Assembly: GCA_030737835.1 (NCBI GenBank)
Contig: CM060851.1
Span: 1,798,001 to 1,862,000, forward strand
Reading direction: 5' to 3'
Length of the DNA: 64,000 nt
Source: Acorus gramineus
Lineage: Eukaryota > Streptophyta > Magnoliopsida > Acorales > Acoraceae
Position 1 is the first letter of the stretch; each line of letters starts with the position of its first letter. The notes below the pieces were generated by a model that saw only the letters and a program-made list of their open reading frames with translations, searched no databases and was not told the DNA's origin. Position numbers and translations under genes: made by a program. Below are positions 60,101-64,000 of this stretch, piece by piece.

Positions 60101-60442
60101 ATCGGGCGGAGACGCCGACAGCCTCTCCATGTACGCCTTCCTCTTCACCGCGTCGCCGGAGGGGAGGCTCGGCACGCCGAGCACGATGTCCACGCAGAGG
60201 TTCCCTAGAGTCGCCAAGTCGGCGCCTTTCACTTCCCCCTTCGTCGCCCCGTTGTCCGAGCCGACCTTGGCCGAGACGGCGAGGACCAGAGACCGTCCGA
60301 TGCGGAGGGGCCGTTCGGGGAGGAAAGGCGGGAAACCCAGGTGGGGTTTGCGGCGGCGCTTGAGCTGGAGGTGGAGGGGTTGGGACTGGGTCTCGTGCGC
60401 GAAGAGGGGTTTTGGTGGGGATTTTAGGGTTTGCAGAGCCAT
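54118..60442 (-). CDS. pfkB-family (ribokinase-like) kinase, probable plastid form
   Basis: pfkB kinases phosphorylate sugars or nucleosides with ATP; the substrate of this plant subgroup is not evident from sequence. Five exons on the minus strand, 60442-60098, 57866-57616, 57507-57216, 54898-54746 and 54504-54118, all GT-AG and in phase, give 475 aa. The first about 60 residues are rich in Pro/Lys/Arg/Ser and lack acidic residues, like a chloroplast transit peptide. The sugar-binding start reads LGNLCVDIVLGVPSLP, and the first pfkB signature region is YWEAGGNCN with GHVGDEVYG. The second signature is DTVGCGDSFTAAVAYGY with the catalytic base D358; Cys replaces the common Ala of GAGD. A 60-residue extension follows the domain. 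Introns 1 and 3 exceed 2 kb and hold transposons. The model is intact. Confidence 0.9.
55336..55989. mobile_element. MULE-like element with GC-rich cargo in pfkB intron 3
   Basis: The ends are imperfect inverted repeats of about 50-60 bp: GGGGACGATTACATCCACAC on the left and GGGTGCAGATATACCCACAC on the right (complemented), both followed by CATAT..AGAAA..ACCCCA. The interior 55520-55870 is GC-rich with an open frame that starts MPITTLPSPPPPTT. That frame resembles a captured exon, but I recognise no parent gene. No matching 9-bp duplication was seen. Confidence 0.6.
56688..57160. mobile_element. Non-autonomous hAT element in pfkB intron 3, perfect 8-bp TSD
   Basis: Starts CAAGGCTGGTCTTGGGG and ends with the near-complement GGCCGGCCTTG. 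It is flanked on both sides by ACTACAAA (56680-56687 and 57161-57168). GGGGCCCC-type palindromes lie near both ends and the centre is AT-rich. The 8-bp duplication and end motif fit hAT. It inserted about 55 bp inside the intron from the exon 3 donor (exon 3 ends at 57216), leaving the splice site intact. Confidence 0.92.
57867..60097 (-). other. pfkB intron 1 (2.2 kb) with repeat debris
   Basis: No exon was found inside. 59380-59635 has GTCAATGGG...ACCCGCCC...ACCCCTA composition, typical of a decayed hAT-type element with CCCGTCCC/CCCACC words. The open frame at 58423-58647 is unassigned. Confidence 0.5.
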
Positions 60443-62087
60443 TGAAGATTTTTTGAGGTGCTTTTTTCAAGATTGCGTTTTTTGGTAATTCAAATAGCGA
60501 TCAAAGAACGGAGGGGGTGAATGGAATTTGTATTCAGGGAAAGTTGGAATTGTTATCCACTTTGGAGCTTTGATGGGTTTTGATCATTAAAAAATGATTC
60601 ACTGATTTAATAGATAAGACAAATGATATTTATGTCCACTAAATTTATATATTAAATAAATTGTATGTTTTGGTTGTTCTTAAATTTTATTTATGAATAA
60701 ATTAAATTTTCTAAACAGAGGTATTCTTTTCAGACACCTTAATTAGTATTGATGCGAAGGCTCATCAGTGGCTTGAGAGGGAATAAAGATACACAAACTA
60801 AGATCGATGTATTTATTAGGTTATTCTATTAATGTCTACTATTGCAAACCCACACTAGTGATTTTATGAAAGAATACATGATTTTGCTCTAATTTTAGAA
60901 GGGGATAACTGAATAAGTGATAAAATATTAAACGAATAAATACATAGATAAATTAGAGGAGAATAAATTACGCATTTATTGTAAAAATATAATAGGAACA
61001 AATGCGATCAGTTGTTCCACTTTGTTTCACCTGAAAAGTAAAATAACATCTATTCTTTTTTTTGTTGTTCAAAATTTGACAAACATGAATAAAGAGAAAA
61101 GTAATAATTTTTTATTTAATAAAATTAAAACAATTTATCTTTCATGCTGTTTTTTTTTTAAATATGTGTTTTATTAAACAAATATATATACTATAAAAAA
61201 ATCACTGACTACAAAAATGGCACAAAAAATGATCAAATGTAACATTTTTCCGATCGATCAATCACAAATTCTAATCATGCATCTCCCGTTGCTAGTTCTC
61301 CACCACGCTAAAATAATAGTAGAATACTTAGGATCAGTTTCATGTTAATTCTCATTCTCCTTCTACTGGAAAACAACCAAGAAAATTATGTTTAGAACCT
61401 CAATTTCTATGTTCATTCCTCAACATACTAGGCAAAATTTCTTTTTTCACAAAATCTATTAGAACTGGATTATTGAAAATGAGATATTATTTTTTTATAT
61501 CAGAGTTACCAAACCGACTCTTATTCTTAAGCTCCACGCGAACAAAGTGGTAATGCAAGTAGAGCAACATTTCAGGCAATGTTACACTATTCCGGCATAT
61601 TGGCCCTCCAATGATGATCCTCTATAAACTGAGAATTTGCAACTGCTAATGTGTGCCTCTCCTTTTTTGGAGGGATTCCATTGCCACCTATTTTAAGCGT
61701 GTCCAACAGGAATTTGTTTTCCCAACCATCATAAACATGCAAATTGGATTTCTAAATCAAGCAAAGCATCTGGTTCCCATCACTATTAATGTACATCTGG
61801 TGTTACTATATGGAAAAAAAATCAATAAAACATACAACTATATGAAATAGCTTGTCTGATTACAGAAGATATATCAAGAACTCGATACACCGTTCACAAA
61901 ATTTTGGAAAGTTATGTGCCTCCCCATACATCTGGATTGGTTATGTACTACAAAATCGAGTGGCAATGCCGCCACTCTGTTATACGAGTGAGATGCACAA
62001 ATGCATTCAAACACATGATAAATAAAGCATGATTTTCTATGGTTATCTCGAGTCATACCTTGTCTCAATCATAAAAGAAAGGAATCA
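60443..62087. other. Intergenic between pfkB promoter and INDH 3' end
   Basis: The pfkB gene's promoter must lie at about 60443-60700; no clear TATA or other motif was recognised. The remainder is AT-rich and contains the MITE-like repeat at 61328-61532 and the likely 3' UTR of the next gene (about 61900-62087). Confidence 0.5.
61328..61532. repeat. MITE-like dispersed repeat, copy 2
   Basis: Diverged copy of 44638-44840 in the same order (ATTCTCATTCTCCT, GTTTAGAACC, TGTTCATTCCT, GAGTTACCAAACCGACTCTT). The ends are partial inverted repeats of the GTTTGGT type. Confidence 0.55.
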
Positions 62088-63224
62088 TTATAACAAGATT
62101 TGTGGTCCACTTTGCCGCTCCAGCGCCAACTCTTCGAGTCTGGAGACAACTTTCAAAGCCACATCATTGTAGGCTTTGGTGACTCCAGAATCAGGTGATG
62201 ATATGACAATTGGATTGCCTTCATCTGAACTGCTTCTGATATCCGCTTCCAAAGGTATCTAGAGCATAAAACAAAGATGATAATAATATATAAAATTTTA
62301 ATTTTTTTAGCAAAGATAAGAAAATAAATGGTAATTATCAAATGAATATCTCATAATTCAGCATAGATGTAAACCAACATGAGTCATTGACCTTCAAATT
62401 ATCAAAACTACAAGGGGCAAGCAATTTAGATTGTCAGGGGAATGCAAAGTTTTCATATACCTCACCAAGAAATGTCAGATCCATCTCATCGGCAGTTCTA
62501 CGAGCACCTCCCTGTCCAAATATGTAAGACTTTTCTCCACAGTGTGGACATTTGAAGCAACTCATATTTTCAATCAGTCCCAGAATCTGTAGAATTTCCA
62601 CATATGTCAGTTAACAGGGTATATGGATTAAATTCCCAATGAATTAGTGGAAGCTTATTCTTCAGTACTATAATTTGCTAATATTGATGTGGCAACAGCC
62701 AAAAAATGTGATATAATATATGGTGTGTTATAGTGGTAAATCAGTTGAGCTTTGCAGGCTGAAGATAAGCATATTGGATCAAAAAATGCATCAATTTTTT
62801 TTTATCATTGCTTCTTTCCCAAAGAGATACACATGTAAACTGTAAATTATTGACATAAGCAATCAAGGTACATGATGTTTTTCACTTGCGTGTATAAAAC
62901 TTGTAAAGCAGTTCAACATAAGTTGATTAAGGATGATAGAAAACGAAAAAAAATTTAGTAAGATTGTGGCATATTCAATTATTCATGTATGCACCTGTGA
63001 ACACTCTCATTTATTAACAAAATAATCAGAGTTCTTCATATCATAAGCAAAACCTAAAGCTCAAAACTTCTTTTTTATTTTTAGACAGCGCTAAAATGAT
63101 ATCATTGAAAGATGGACATAATGCAGACATTTTCATACAGGAACGTCAACTTTACGGAACATGTTAGCTCCTCTCCTAGCATCAATAAGTGCAACATCTT
63201 GCGGAGTTGAAACAATCAAAGCAC
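62088..63224 (-). CDS. INDH: NUBPL/INDH-type Fe-S P-loop NTPase, last three exons (partial)
   Basis: IND1/NUBPL proteins of the Mrp/NBP35 family deliver Fe-S clusters for mitochondrial complex I assembly. Three C-terminal exons are seen on the minus strand: 63224-63139, 62586-62461 and 62258-62088, phase-consistent, encoding about 127 aa. Diagnostic stretches are [39 protein letters not shown] (with the CPxC cluster-binding pair) and [17 protein letters not shown]. The pattern fits NUBPL/INDH better than cytosolic NBP35 or plastid HCF101. The first exon here begins mid-codon (phase 1), so the P-loop half lies beyond the right edge. An open piece at 63952-63989 could be another exon, but its sequence does not match the family well enough for me to include it. 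Confidence 0.9.
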
Positions 63225-64000
63225 CTGTCATAGCAATTAAGGTATCACAAATACTACTTGGAAAACAGTTTTATTAAGAGGAAAATGCAGATAAATATCT
63301 GAACCATTAAATTACTAAGAAATTCATATATAGCATGAAAGCACATATAGAATATGATTCGACAAGCAATGGACCAAATTAGAAATACATTATTGTGAAA
63401 TTTTATAGATCTCATTTGAAATAATACAATATATCACTTATAAAGGAGAGGAGGCACGCTTAACACTAATATATTGCTAGCCAATCTGGGTGGGATTCTC
63501 ATCAATGGGTATATGCCCCCAACGAGTGTAGATTCATACACTTCCAGCAAGAGAGCAGTCATCAAATAAGAATTTCAAATGAGAGTTCCCAAGAACATCA
63601 ACTTCATGGTCTAGGGTCCAAGATGCTTTTAGTCAGGAAGGATAGGTTGACAGGATTACAATAATGTTAGCATGACAAAATGTAAACTATATACGCCATA
63701 TAAAGAACAGAATGAACTGCAGTAGAATGTAAATAATATCTCAAACCAGAGATAAACAAGTAAATGAGACTTTCTTATTTCTAATGAATACATTTACAGT
63801 GAAAATGAAGAATAAGGACTTGATACTAAAGAATTCATGGTATCTGATGTATGGATCAAACATTGCAGAAATTTTGAATATATGGAATATAAATATTATA
63901 TTATCTGTATTTAACGAAACTGGGAATCGAAGATGGAACCCATTACCGAGCAAGACAACTAAATTTTGAAGAGCAAGCATCACAGACAAATCTCATTTTA

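Noticed and set aside
63952-63989. Possible additional INDH exon (reads LALQNLVVLLG before a GT)
   Set aside because: Phase would fit the next exon, but the residues do not align well with the family's S-Q-x-L-x-L-S-G motif and the acceptor would be weak, so it was left out.

Overview
The window is nuclear DNA from a flowering plant. All five gene families have spliced or intronless plant-type architecture (GT-AG introns, AT-rich introns and intergenic DNA), and the space between them is full of non-autonomous DNA transposons. The GC-rich starts of several genes (TOP3A exon 1, the 5' part of the CAF1 genes, the whole MULE-derived gene) resemble the GC pattern of monocots. I infer a monocot-like or other non-model angiosperm and cannot name the species. 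No CRISPR array, intact LTR retrotransposon or virus-derived gene was seen.

Layout. 1-1.8 kb is intergenic, ending in a classic ribosomal-protein promoter. 1.8-4.3 kb (+) is a four-exon gene for 60S acidic ribosomal protein P1. 4.3-9.5 kb is intergenic and holds MITE/MULE-like elements, a perfect-looking hairpin and a 2-kb fold-back element. 9.7-25.9 kb (+) is a complete 24-exon DNA topoisomerase III alpha gene (922 codons reconstructed), with an E2F-type site just upstream. 26-44 kb holds an array of CAF1-type deadenylase genes, all on the minus strand: two intact intronless genes (26.2 and 30.6 kb) and three decayed relics (34.3, 37.8, 43.8 kb). The first two lie in a 3-kb segmental duplication that also copied the last exon of TOP3A. 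The decaying part of the array is broken up by hAT elements and a CACTA-type end. 44-48 kb is mostly repeats, including a duplicate of the flank downstream of the next gene. 48.7-51.2 kb (-) is a two-exon domesticated MULE transposase gene (MUSTANG-like, 675 aa). 54.1-60.4 kb (-) is a five-exon, probably plastid-targeted pfkB-family sugar/nucleoside kinase gene; two of its introns hold transposons, one with a perfect 8-bp target duplication. 62.1 kb to the right edge (-) holds the last three exons of a NUBPL/INDH-type P-loop NTPase gene for mitochondrial complex I assembly.

The genes do not form a pathway. Translation (P1), recombination and genome stability (TOP3A), mRNA decay (CAF1), a transposase-derived gene, a sugar kinase and Fe-S assembly are ordinary plant neighbours. 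The most informative structure is the CAF1 array with its carried-along TOP3A exon. It records at least one segmental duplication, an uneven identity profile suggesting later homogenisation, and progressive decay by transposon insertion. I did not find a convincing wholly new biological system.
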